Positions 13,801-27,423 of a DNA stretch of 64,000 bases are shown here, in pieces. This stretch comes from Mesocentrotus franciscanus (lineage: Eukaryota > Echinodermata > Echinoidea > Camarodonta > Strongylocentrotidae): contig CP137680.1 in assembly GCA_037976565.1 (NCBI GenBank), positions 15,806,374 to 15,870,373 on the forward strand, given 5' to 3'. The notes below the pieces were generated by a model that did not search any database, was not told the DNA's origin, and was given only the letters and a program-made list of their open reading frames with translations. Both the position numbers and the translations under genes were made by a program. How positions within the stretch are numbered: position 1 is the first letter of the stretch; every line of letters begins with the position of its first letter.

Positions 13801-16800
13801 CTTGCTGGGTGCCTTGTCTGTTCCAGACATTGGCGATCAGGGCTTTCCATCATTTCCATGAAATATATGACTACGATTTAATTAGCAAATTTCTTGTCGA
13901 TTTTGGGGGGTAATTTTTCATGCATTTATTCTGTTCGATTTAAAATCACTTTTATATTATATATAAAATATAAAAAAGTAAATATACAATTAATTGTTGC
14001 AAATAAGAGGAGGACAAGCTGATTCATTTATACCTTTAGAACACGCTGAACTGCTGTGGGTTAATTTCTGTTATTCATTGTTAAAACTGTGGCTTCAGTT
14101 TTAGAACAACTTCCACCATGTACATATTTGTGTTTCAGGAAGGAAGAAAGCTTTAATAATTTATTCCAAATTTAGAATCAAGGATTGTTTGTATGAAACC
14201 AGATTTTTAGAGAAATATTTTGGAAAATACATATATTTTTTTCCAGTTGAAGACACACATCTATATTGAGCATTACCACAAATTGGCCATTGCTAGGGGA
14301 TGGCAGCTAGTATACAGTGTTTTTATATGTATTCCTTGTGAAACACTCTTGTTTTTCTCATCTCTGTTTATTCCTACATCCTGTTATTTTTTTCCATCTT
14401 TTTTTTTTTTGGGGGGGGATCTCCTTCCATTTCTTCAATTTATTTTCTCTCTCCCTAATTTTCCTTTGTTTTGTCTCAATCTTTGTTATCTAATTTCCTG
14501 TCTTGATTATTTGGTTCACTTGTTTTCTTTCTCCCTTTTATAATAGCTTCCATCTTAATTTAAAATAAAATTTTCTAATCTTTCTTCAATCCTGTATCCT
14601 TCCTATATTATCCCATCCATCCGTTCACCCACCCATCATCCTTCCTTCCATTTATCTATCTACCCATCCCTGCATCCTTCTATCTACCCTTCCTGCCACA
14701 ATTAATCCATCTATCCATCTCCATCCAGTCATCCATCCATTCATCCATCCATCCCTCTTTCCAACCTTTACTTTCTGTTTAAATCCATCCATCTTTCCAT
14801 CCATCCATCCATCCATCTTTCTAACCTTCAATCTTTCCATCCATCTATCCATCCATACCTCCATCTGTCCATCCATCCCTCCATCCACCCTTAAACCATT
14901 TTCCACCCTTCCATCTGTCCATATATCTAATCATCAATCCTTCCATCCATTCTATCCAACCATTATTCATCTATCTGTCGATACACCCATCAACAAATTT
15001 TCTCTCTCGCCATCTATCAATCCATCCAGGCAAGAACGATGATGTGGTCAAGCTGTATGACCTGAGTAGCCTGATGACCGAGCACCCAGACTGCCCATGG
15101 GACAACCCTTTGTTGTCCCGGTAGCCATGCTGCTTTATCGTGTTGCCCACAACATGGCCCAGGCTGACAAGATATCCGCCAAGTGAGTTAATATAACCTG
15201 ACCAATCATATACCCTTGGGGAGGTGCGATTGCTCAGAGGTAGAGCAGTGGTCTCGTAACCAGGAGTGCCTTTTGGTTAGGCATTAATCCTCATTACCAA
15301 GTCCCTCGGAGAGGACTGAAAGGCGTCGGTCCCCTGGTTGCTTACTTACAAGCATACACATGCTTTCTTAGCAGTTGGGTGAAACAAACAAACCCTTTGA
15401 AATCTACTATCCCCATTTCTAAATAACTACCCCCAGGAAATTTATCCCTAGGACACTAAGTAGCATCCTGTTGTTTTCTTGATTGTATCATGAATGTACG
15501 GTGTATCAACTTAATCATATGTCTGGGTGTGTTGTTTTCATGAGTGAAAAAAACTTACCCCCGGTAAGTTGAAAATGAAATTAGAGAATGATAATGTTCT
15601 TGAGTTAGGAATTCTATGACAATTATGTAGTGTGCTGCATTATATAGTTTGTGATTTTATTTTATTTTATTTTATTTGGTTTATTGATAAAAACGTACAT
15701 TCAAAATAGCAGCCAGAGGCTGAAACAAATTGAATTTACAAAAGATTGATACATACAAATGCATAACATTAAAAATCGATTTGGTAAAATACATTTGGTA
15801 AAATACAATTATGTTTACATTAGATTACAAAATATGAATGGCAATTCACAATGAATAATCAAGGAGATAAGAAAGGAAAAGACAGAAACAAGAGAAGAGA
15901 TTGAAACAGATGACTAGAGGATAATAGAAGGAGAACGAGTAACAGAATGCAATAAGACAAATGTGGTGCAAGAGATTAGAAGGACTGACAAGACAATAAT
16001 AAAGAGAGAGAGATATATAGAGAAAGCGTAGAGAAATGAGAAAGAGAAACTGGACAGGAGACTAGACAATAATAGGGACAGATAAAGAGTAGGACAGATA
16101 GATAGGCTGAAAAGGAGAACTAAAAAAAATAATCGGGTAAAGTGTTAACAAATTATAGTGAAGCTTAAAAAATGCAAATATAATACCGTAAATGCAGCAT
16201 CATTGGCAATTTATGCTCTAGAATTCAGTATTTCATTTTATAATCGGTTATAATTGGTGGCAAAATTACAAAAATAGTTGCCATAGCTAAAGATGTTACA
16301 TCACAGAGTGATATGATCTATACCAGAACAGAATGATTATTTAGTCTTTTTCTTTCTCCCTCTCATGCAATAGGAACAAGCATATCATTGTGTACCTTCT
16401 AAATAAGTGCCTGTATTTACTGGCTCAATGCAGAGATCAACATTTAGAGGTAAGACTGTAATACAAATCATTTCCTTGCTAGCCTTTCACTGCAAACTGT
16501 ATTCTTCCTCTTTTCCCCTCTCCCACTTCTCTTTGTCATTGTTGATAGTATTCTAAACTTCAAACTTGAACTCCTGTACTTTGTGTTGGAATGTTGGAAT
16601 GTCATAAACATAACGGTTTTCAAATTTAAATTTCCAAGCATGAATATCTTGATAACCAAAAAAGCGATTGGCTTGTAAATATCATGGGATTCCTGACTGA
16701 CCTAAAGGTTTATAATTATGATTGCAGCATGAGCTAAATCAATAATTTTGTTTGGGATCTCAGGCAAAGTTATCCAATACCTTTAATAGTATCCTCAAAT

Positions 16801-19800
16801 TGAATCGCGGTGATCCGTCTTTTTGTTACAGATCGTGGCTCAAGCCAACTTTATCCTATGTCGGATGTTCATGGAGGAATCCAGGCAGAGTCGCCATGGC
16901 AACATGGGAGATGATGATGGTTCAGACTCAGCTTGGAATGGTGATGGTTAAAATATATAATAACAATTTTGTTTTCCTTACTGTTGGCCTTGCTTCCTTC
17001 AAAAATATCTTGCATAATTTGAAAAAATTGTCTTGATGGCAAAGCAGTATTTTATGTTTTCTTTTCTATTGCACCATGAAAGCTATTTGGGAAATAATTC
17101 ACCATGGGGGTGTTTCACAAAGATCCTAAGTTGAACTTATCTCTCAGTTGGACTTCACAATTAAAGAAAGCCGTTAGCATCTTTGAAAATATTTTGTAAA
17201 AGTTATTTTAAAAGGCATAAAATGTTGATTCAAATCGTTCATATTTTCTATTATCAAAGAGATTTCATGTTCTTGATGTGGAATTCATGAAAAGTCTAAA
17301 ATACTTGAATTTTTGCTTTTGAATATATTTTATTTTAAGGCTACAAATGGCTCTCCTTAATGTTTAAGTCCAACTTAGAGTTAAGTTCGACCTAAGATCT
17401 TTGTGAAACACCCCCCTGGTCTGCCATCTTCACTTATTCCACATGCACAAATCCAAAATTGACTCTTAAATGATATTGGTTTAATCAAATACAAACATGT
17501 GTCACTGGTTGTTTCATTCATAAAGGAGGAAAATTTACAATACAGGGTCTTTGTACCTGCTAGTATACAGCCCAGATTGTTTAGGCCTTAGCTTTGTATT
17601 ATGATTGAGAAAGCTTCAGTGACTGTAAACTGATCTTCACTTCTAAAATCACAGGGAGCTCTACAACCAGCAGCGACGTGGAGGACGATACCAACGATGA
17701 AGTCGATGACGACCAGGCAAAGATTGTCCTTCCACCAATTAGCATCAAGAATCTGACTGTCCCTAGCAGCAAGACCTGGAAATGCAAAGACATCGACAAT
17801 AAGAGGTCAAAGGTCAAATCATTGGATGCCTCAAAGGCGGAGAAGGCCAGGCAGATTTTGGAATATGTTGCTGATGTGAGTGAAATGAACTTTGTTTTTA
17901 AAATCTTAAAAGTTCATTTGCCACCCCATACCCAGGGGAAAAATGGGGACCTGGTAAGATGACAAAAGCCTTTGTGTTAGTAATTGCCATATGCCCTCAG
18001 GTTAACCATATGGTAGGAACACTCCCCAGGGAGTGGAAAAGGTGCACATTGTGCATGAATGAATCTAATGATCGGAGTAAGAATATCTGAAAAGTGCTTA
18101 GAGACAGTATTTCGTATTAAGCGCTGTATAAATCCAGATTATTATTATTATTAATCACTTGCATGCTCTTCCTTTTTTCAGGGTTTGAAAGCAATAAGGA
18201 ACAGTATCCCTGAGACTGCAACCAGCACACAACCAGCACCAGCATCATCACCTTCCCATGCAGCTATGTCACTATCTTTACCCGCTTCGACACCCGACCG
18301 AAGCCCCTTGCCTACCAGCAAAGCCATCCCGCTCCGGGATAAACCACGAACAACAGATCAACAATCACCAAGTAGCATTTCAGGAAGGGAGAAAGGCGAA
18401 CAAAGTTCTGCTCGTGGGGCAGTTCGGACTGAGAACCAGGACTTGGTTCATGGTAGCGTGTTTGTAGGAGGAGATGTTGCACATGATGTAAAGGATGCAG
18501 GGGGATCAGTCCATAGATATGAAGATAGAAAGGATGCTGAGAGATCCGTGGAGACATCAGTGCAAGAGGTGGATATTGGCGGAGGAGGAGAACCTAACCA
18601 ATCGTTTTCTCAATCTGCAGATGAATCAACAGCAAGGGATGAAGATAGTTGTGAAACATCATCAACAGAGATTCCAAGTGACCAACTGCAGCTAAAAAGT
18701 GGAGCTGCAGGAGCCGAACAGTGCAGTGACCTTGTGCAGTCTGACCGCTCACCAGGCAGGAGCAAGGCGGTGGCCAAGGAGAAACCGTTCCCTCCAGGTT
18801 CCTGGCAGGAGACATCGGGTTTGCGTCTGCTGGAGAAGGCTTATCAGGCATACTGCATACTGACCGTGTTGGCATGGGAGGAGCATAAACACGGCAGGGC
18901 GCTTCTTATGGCACAGCTGGCTATTAAATGCCACAGTAAGTTCAAAATTTGATGCACGTAAGTTCTGATGTTTATTGTATCAAATGTATGTTTCATTTTC
19001 ATTTTCCTTTGGCTACCCTTCTGTCTCTTGCTCTTTCTATCTCTCTCTCTTGCTCATGATCTCCATCCTCATCTCATGGCATCCTTCTCCATGTATCTTT
19101 CTGTATCACTCTCATTTTGCCACCTCAGTCCTGTCTCTATTGTTCTCTCTGTCTTTTTCCTTATTCCTAGGTAAGTACTCTGCCTGACACCTCAGTCCTG
19201 TCTCTATTGTTCTCTCTGTCTTTTTCCTTATTCCTAGGTAAGTACTCTGCCTGACACCTCAGTCCTGTCTCTATTGTTATGCCTCCGCCACCGAAGGTGG
19301 TGCCGGAGGCATCATGTTTTCGGGTTGTCTGTCCGTACGTCCGTACGTCCGTACGTCCGTCCCGTTTGACCGTTATCACAATATCTCAAGAACCATTTAA
19401 GATTTAAACTTCAGACTCGGGAATAGTATTTATCACCATAGGAAGACGATCTGATTAGATTTTGGAGTACGTAGGTCAAAGGTCACAGGTCACAGAGGTC
19501 AACTTATGAAATTCCTTGTATTGAGTTTGTTAGCGCGATATCTCAAGAACCATTTGAGATTTAAACTTTAAACTTAAGGATAGTATGTATCACCATAGGA
19601 AGACGATCTGATTAGATTTTGGAGCACGTATGTCAAAGGTCAAGGGTCACAGAGGTCAACTTATGAAATTCCATACATTGAGATTGTTATCATGATATCT
19701 CAAGAACCACTGGAGATTTAAACTTCAAACTTAGTGATAGTGTGTATCACTATAGGAAAACAATCTGATTATATTTTGGAGCACGTAGGTCAAAGGTCAA

Positions 19801-22800
19801 GGGTCATAGAGGTCAACTTATGAAATTCCATACATTGAGATTGTTATCATGATATCTCAAGAACCACTGGAGATGTAAAACTTCAAACTTAAGGATAGTA
19901 TGTATCACCATAGGAAGACGATCTGATTAGATTTTGGAGCACGTAGGCCAAAGGTCAAGGGTCACAGAGGTCAACTTATGAAATTCCATACATTGAGATT
20001 GTTATCATAATATCTCAAGAACCACTGGAGATTTAAACTTCAAACTTAATGATAGTGTGTATCACCATAGGAAGACAATCTGATTAGATTTTGGAGCACG
20101 TAGGTCAAAGGTCAAGGGTCACAGAGGTCAACTTATGAAATTCCATACATTGAGATCGTTATCGCGATATCTCAAGAACCACTGGAGAATTTTCACTTCA
20201 AACTTAATGATAGTATGTATCACCATAGGAAGACGATCTGTTTAGATTTTGGAGCATGTAGGTCAAGGGTCACAGAGGTCAACTTGTGAAATTCCATGTC
20301 TTCAGCTCGTTTAATATGACTTTACATTTGATATTCGATATGATGTAATTTTAATGGAATTTCTGAAAGGATTATGCTTTTATTGCAAGACTTTTCGCCT
20401 GTAGAGTGTGACGTCACTCGGTGTTGAGGCTGGTGTTGAGCTATCGATTTATAACGCGATCGGTATCGTCCTTCTAAACTGACCGTCGGTGTTGGAGCTC
20501 GGTTTAGCAGCCTTTCCATGCTCTCAACACCAACACCAACACCGAACACCGTACTTGAAATCACTCAATGTCTTATGGGTACACAGTTCATGAGAAAAAG
20601 CAAAAGGCACTGACAATTGAATTTCATATGCAGCGCATGTCATTCTTTAAAAAAAAATCAAATGAAAACGAGCTTTAATTCTTTATAATGGCAATACATG
20701 GTTACTTTTTTATGCCTCCGCTACAAAGTAGCCGGGGGAATTATGTTTTCTGGTTGTCAGTCCGTGCGTACATACGTGCGCACGCACGCACGTCTGTGCG
20801 ACGTCCCGCTCGTGATCGCGTTATCTCAAGAACCAATTGATGGATTACCGCCAAACTCAGGTCATGTATGTATCTTGCAGAGCTAATGAACTGATTAGAT
20901 TTTGGGGTCACGAGGTCAAAGGTCACAGGGTCCATTATGTATGCAAAAATAGCTCGTGATCGCGTTATCTCAACCGATTGATGGATTACCGCCAAACTTG
21001 GGTCCTGTATGTATCTTGCAGAGTCAATGAACAGATTAGAATTGGGGGTCACAAGGTCAAAGGTCACAGGGCTCATTTTGTATCCTAAAATAGCTCGTGA
21101 TCGTGTTATCATTAGAATCAACAGATGGATTACAATCAAACTTGAATTTTAAAAATTGCTTCCATTTTGGTTTGTAAAATTGCTCTATGGCAGAGGCATT
21201 TTTCGACTGCGCGCAGTTGAAGTTCCATCTAGTTCTCTCTGTCTTTTTCCTTATTCCTAGGTAAGTACTCTACCTGAAACATGTGCTTTTGGTATTTGAT
21301 CTACAGTTTAATTTTATACAGCAAGTCCAATACTTCAAATGCACAGAGCCCATGCTGTCTGTTATTACCTGCAGTGCATCTGAAACCATTTAGAATTTAT
21401 TGCCTCTGGGCCCGGTTTCATAAAACTTGTTATTAGGCCTGAGTCGAAACGGTTCCCCGCCCGGTCCCCGACCGTCACGCCGAAACCCGGGTTTGAATAT
21501 TCAAGTTTCGGGTTTTTCAAAATTAAATTTCACACAGATATTCTGAAATAACGAACTAAAAATATGCAATTCACAAACTTACATTTCAATTTAATTAAAT
21601 AAATATGCTTTAGAAATAAATGGATACCGTTTCAGTTGACGGTAGGCCTGTTTATCGCTCTAAAATTGAGGCTGCAAGGAAGGAATCACCACACTTCACG
21701 GTACCGAGTACGAGTGCGTTCAGAAACTGAAGTCAAAATATGATCCACTGAAGACTGAGCAAGTTACGAAAGTACACACACAAGACCAAAATGTTGATCA
21801 GACTATTACAATTAAATCGTAATACTAATAGGCATTGATTTAACTGTCAAAATATATCCACAACATAATGGTTTACCCTTGATATTATGATGAAGGAAAA
21901 TAAATTAAAGCTCTTGAAATAACATCGAAGTGCCTTTCGTTCGTTCTAAAAATGCGTGTATAACGGCAAGCTGAAGTTAGGAGTCAAGTTTTTCAAGCCC
22001 GTACCGTCATGAATGCAGACGGAAGTACGAACTGATCTGAACAATAAGCATTAAACCAATTAAAAAACATCACTTTAAGGGACTAACGCTCAACAAATTA
22101 CCGTAAAATAATAATTTCTTTTGACAAATAATACTATAGATATTCATGATATCTCACAGAAATAACGATATTTCACGAGCTACGAATTCAGCTATAGCCA
22201 TCATTTGAAATGAGACGTAATTGTCATGCAGCGCAGTGGACTGTAGAGGGCAGCATGCAGCAGAGAGGAAAAAAAAATCGCGGGCCTTATAGATCACGTG
22301 ATATTTTCCTCTCTGCTGCATGCTGCTTCTACAGTCTACTGCGCTGCATGACAATTACGCCTCATTTCAAAATGATGGCTAGCTGAACTCGATATCGAGT
22401 ACGTAGCTCATGAAATATCATTATTTATGTAAGATATTATGAATATCTATAGTATTGTTTGTCAAAGCAAATTATTATTTAACGGTAATTTGTCGTGCTG
22501 TAGTCCCTTAAAGTGAGTTACGTGATGTTTTTTAATTGGTTTAATGCTTATTGTTCAGATCAGTTCGTATTTCCGTCTGCATTCATGACGGTACGGGCTT
22601 GAAAACTAGACCCCTAACTTTAGCTTGCTGTTATACACGCATTTTATTTTAGAACGAACGAAAGGCACTTCGATGTTATTTCAAGAGCTTTAATTTATTT
22701 TCCTTCATCATAATCTCAAGGGTAAACCATTATTTTGTGGATATTTTGACAATTAAATGAATGCCTATTACGATTTAATTTTAATATTCTGATCAGCATT

Positions 22801-25800
22801 TTGGTCTTGTGTGTGGTACTATCGTAACTTGCTCAGTCTTCAGTGGGTCATATTCTGACTTCCGTTTGTGAACGCGCTCGGTACCTTCCATAATTTTGCA
22901 GCCTCAATTTTAGAGCGATAAAAAGACCTACCGTCAACTGAAACGATATCCATTTATTTTTTAAAGCATATTTATTTAATTAAATTGATTATTTAATTGT
23001 TTTGAAAGCAGTAACTGTCTTTTCCCGTCGCATTATTTAGAACAGCAACTTAATCTTAACTCCCGCCGCTGCATGCACGCGATTTTTAGTATGGTGAAAA
23101 TTCCTGTTCGGGTACCCGGTCCCCGCCCGAAATTTTCAAGTCAAACCCGGGTTCGGCAAAACCCGTAATGACTCAGGCCTACTTGTTATCAATAACAATT
23201 GCTAAATATCTATGACAAATTTGCTCTCAGCCAATCAAACGCCACGATTTTTAGTAGCTTATAACAGTCATTGTAACTTGTTATTGATATCAAGTTTTAT
23301 GAAACAGGGCCCTGATCTGTATTTAATATTTCCAGCATAAGGAGTAGCATTTCCTTTGATCTATTCATATTTTGCTTGTAAATTTAGATGCCAGCAGGTC
23401 GATCCATAGTAGAGAGGGTAACGTGTACAATGTTCTGATGATGTGCGGTGATTCCTATCTTCTTCTGACCCATGACCCTAGCAACCAGCATCTTCATCAC
23501 GAAGACTACCAGAACATCTCGGAGATGGATACCTTCATCCTAGAGACGGCTATCATCCAGCAGACATCCCATGGTATGCACCCCTGCCACACCCCTCTTC
23601 GTAGCTTCCAGGACAAATTTTATCTACTCCTTGCTGAATGTGCTACCACCCCCAGAAAAAAAAACACCCTCAAAACTGTCACCCTGGCATTACCACCCCT
23701 TAGAAGAAGTGCCAACTGTGTGTAATTTTGCAATCGCAGTCTGTGAAATAAAGATTAAAAGAATCATACTCTCACATAGGAGGATAATTTGAATGCACAT
23801 ATTTTACAGTTGTTACTTGTTTCTTTGTCTTATTAACGTGACTGTAGAATACAAAAGAAAAAAACCTGAAATGCTGTTTTCCAGCAAATCCAGTGGCACA
23901 AAGTATACAGTACGAAAACATAGCTTTCTTTAAAATATGACAAATCATACACAAAAAGAATGAGAAAAGGGAACTTGAAAAAAAATCTGAACAGCTTGGA
24001 ACTCTAATGTTGAACTCTAATGTTGAATTATAGTGGTTTTGATCATGTATCTGTTTTTATTTTTATTTTTTAATTGCATCTTCCAAAAGAATTTAAACAT
24101 ATTTAAATGTAAGTAAATCGGATTGTCTGTGAACTTCAAAATATTCATGGATCCAATGGCACCATTAGTTTAGATAGATTTAGTTTTCTGACTTATATAA
24201 ATGATAATATGTAAAACTGGCAGCCATGATTTTTTGTTTTTTTCTTCTTTTAGTTGAAACTTCAATTTCTAAAATATGCTTTCATATTTCTTACATCTCC
24301 CTGATATAGAGTACGAGTGGGCAACTGAATTTCAAACAGAGACAGAAGATTGTTTGGAATGCAGCATCAAGTGTTATAAAGCTTGTCTGGGTGATGAGGT
24401 GAAGAAGGAGAAAGCATTCAAGAGGAGTGTTGGTCAGAAGCTCGGCAATGCTTGCAATGAGCTTGGTGTCTTCTTCATGAACACTGCTGCTAATCTTGCT
24501 TCTGTCAAAGGTGAGAAATACAGCAGTACCTCGCAGATATACATCGTTTGCAAGTACAGTGGAACCTGTGTATAAAGATTGCTCAAGGGAGACAACAAAA
24601 ATGGTCTTTATAGGCAGGTGGTCTTCATGTACAGGTTCCTTTAGTACAGGTTTCAATGAGAAACCACATTCAAGGGAAACGAGAAATGTGGTCTTTGTGA
24701 CAGGTGGTCTTATTATACGGGTGGTCACTAAAGCATGTTCATGTAAACACTTCAGTATAACTTTGTTACCACTGCACCTGAAAGCCTGAAGCTTGTGTAT
24801 AATAGAGTATATATTATGTAGTATGTTTCCAGGCACAATTTTTGATGTTGTGAAACCAGATAAATTATAATATAAATAGTTGCATTGAGGTATTGACTTT
24901 TCTTGTAAAGGGAATATTCAATTTATCAACTTTCTATCTGTGTACATGTTCTATGTGATATGCTATATATATATATATATATATGTTGCATATGTAGGAA
25001 ACCTTGGTTGTTTTTAATACCCACATTTAGATTCCCTGTGACCAAATAAGTAAATTCTCTGTACCCTCTTTCAGATTTAATACATAAAAAGCATGACTGG
25101 CCAATATTTGTTTCACTTGGCAGAGGATAGAATGGAGTACAGTGTAGTGGAATAATGTGTGAACAAAAGCGATATATTTTTCTATCTCTCTTCAATTCAA
25201 CTTCATTTCATTGTCCGATGTAAATTTGCTTTGCTCACATTTTACATACGGTACAACTTTACATAACATAATAGACCGGTACATAGATACGTGGCATAGA
25301 TAGTAGGTTTAGAAAACATATTTATTTCATAAAACATTATAACATTTGTAAAGGATGGTATGAAATTAGATTGGTGTGTGAACAAGCATGCATATTCTGT
25401 ATACTCCTGTTCAGATTCGATGCCCAGTACGTTTGAGCAGGAGCTATGGAAGGGGAGTTACCGTTGTTTTGACACCGGTGTCAAGTCCTTTGAGGAGGTT
25501 TCTGATTCCACCAACGTGGCTCTTCTCAATTGTAACATGGGTCGTCTGATGAGGCTCTGCGCCCAGAGCTATGCTTCCGGGGGTAGTATGGGACCAGATG
25601 CAGAGTTCAGTACCAAGGAGAAACATTATTATCTGAGGGTATGTCGTATGTTTACCCCACATTTTATTCCAATTTCTATCATACGTCCTACCCCACCCCT
25701 CATGTTAATAGATCATATATTTGAGGTCTTCAACTTGAGGGGTAGAGCTTAAGTTAATTTTTTGTTTAAGTTTGCGGATAATACATTAATCTGTTTATGT

Positions 25801-27370
25801 ATTTCACTAACTTACTAACAATTCTCACTTTTTCACTCGATAAAATAATGTATGTATGATAATAGTGGAGTTAAAACAAAGTATATGGAGCATGTTTATT
25901 TTCTGAACATTCTCTTGTGTTCTTCAGTAAATGTATGCCCTTCACTTCACAGTGTCAAGTTTAAACCTGTTCTAGCCAGCTCCTCCATACCACTGTGTTT
26001 TTATAATTAAAGCCAATTCAAGTTTTACTTTGCTCTGTACAGCACTTTACTCTGATCCATCTTTATTACTTCATAGAGATCTCCCAGTATATGGTTTTAT
26101 ATTGAGTTTTGTTATAAGGATTTCTGTCATGATCATCCAACCCTTGCAGGCGGCGGAGTGTTACGCCAGGGGTCTCCACATCCTGGGCAACAAGAGCGGC
26201 CATGTTGCATTGTGGGATTCCATCACATGGGAGCTGTGCTCCACTTATTTCAACATGGCATGCCTGATGCAGGATCAGCCTCCGATATCCACCTCCAATC
26301 TCGCAGAGGTAATGTGGATTAGTTCAGCCTTGTTCACATATATATGACTAAGTAAAGTGCCATGGTTTTCCATTGCAAGAGCACAGTAGAGTATATTCAT
26401 ATAGTAGCTGCACTACATAAATTGATCTAATTTTTTTCTTCTTTTTCCTCAAGATACTTCTCTGCACATTTTTGTATCTTATAACATGTAGATAAATGAG
26501 TAAGCATAGAACCCTTGAGGCGTACAACTGCTTTTTTATTTTATCCACACTTGCCATCATTTAGTTTTTAAAAAAGAAATGTGACGAATTACAACGACAT
26601 ATGTGAGCAGGACTTTAATGGTTAGAAAAAGTAGAATGCTGGTTCCATTGGAAAGAAATGTTCTTATCTTACATAATTACTTGGTTATGAAAATATATTT
26701 CGCTCTAAATATTCATTGTAATATCTGAAATGATGAACAGATTGTGGTCCATCAGAGTTTAGTTCTTACTTCTTTTATAGCTTAACAACAATAACAGCAA
26801 AACAGAAGAAAGCTAAGAAAAAAAAAATGTTGTTACTTTTAAGTACTCACCACTAACACTCTTAAATTACCAATTTGCTGACAGAAACTTTGAATGGTGG
26901 ATATCAAACTTTTACATCCCATATCCCCCACTCTAGTGGAGTCCCTGGCTAGTAGTAATTGACATTATTTCCTACTTTGTATTTTAGATTGAGAAGGATG
27001 TGTTGGAATTCATGAGCAAAGCATTGACTCTGTGTGACACAGAGGAGACATCATCCAGCAGACAACCTCTCTACCAGTACAGGGCAGCTACTATCCATCA
27101 TAGACTGGCATCCATGTATCACAACTCCATCAGAAATCAGGTTAGTTGAGATGGTCCTCTCAATTCTCTCTTCTTCTTTTTTCTTCTTTATTGTTGTTAT
27201 TTTTAATTTCTTATATTAATGTATATATTGTAACTTTTGATTTGTGACAGTGATGAAGTGATGAATGAATTATCAATATCTGTATGTATAGTTGATCTTA
27301 CACCGGCCTCCAATTTGTTTTTGAGACAATGATGTTACTCTCTCTCTCTCTCTCTCTCCCTCCCTCTGTA

Positions 27371-27423
<53 letters not shown>

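Larger units (their letters stand above)
18936..23387 (+). other. EDRF1 intron carrying nested mobile elements
   Basis: This 4.45-kb intron holds 67-bp repeats with AG|GTAAGT motifs (19124-19275), a minisatellite-bearing element with DR1-like motifs (19279-21230), and a fold-back transposon (21434-23181) inserted in an older MITE (21408-23312). No coding exon was found in it. Confidence 0.75.

Noticed and set aside
14652..14906. Minus-strand Trp/Met/Asp-rich frame
   Set aside because: Translation of the CATC minisatellite.
18312..18934. Minus-strand frames opposite the long EDRF1 exon
   Set aside because: Shadows of a conserved plus-strand exon whose frame and joints are supported by homology.
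24291..24836. 181-codon minus-strand frame
   Set aside because: It lies antisense to an EDRF1 exon and a MITE; the repeated peptide pattern comes from the MITE, also seen at 54642-54842.
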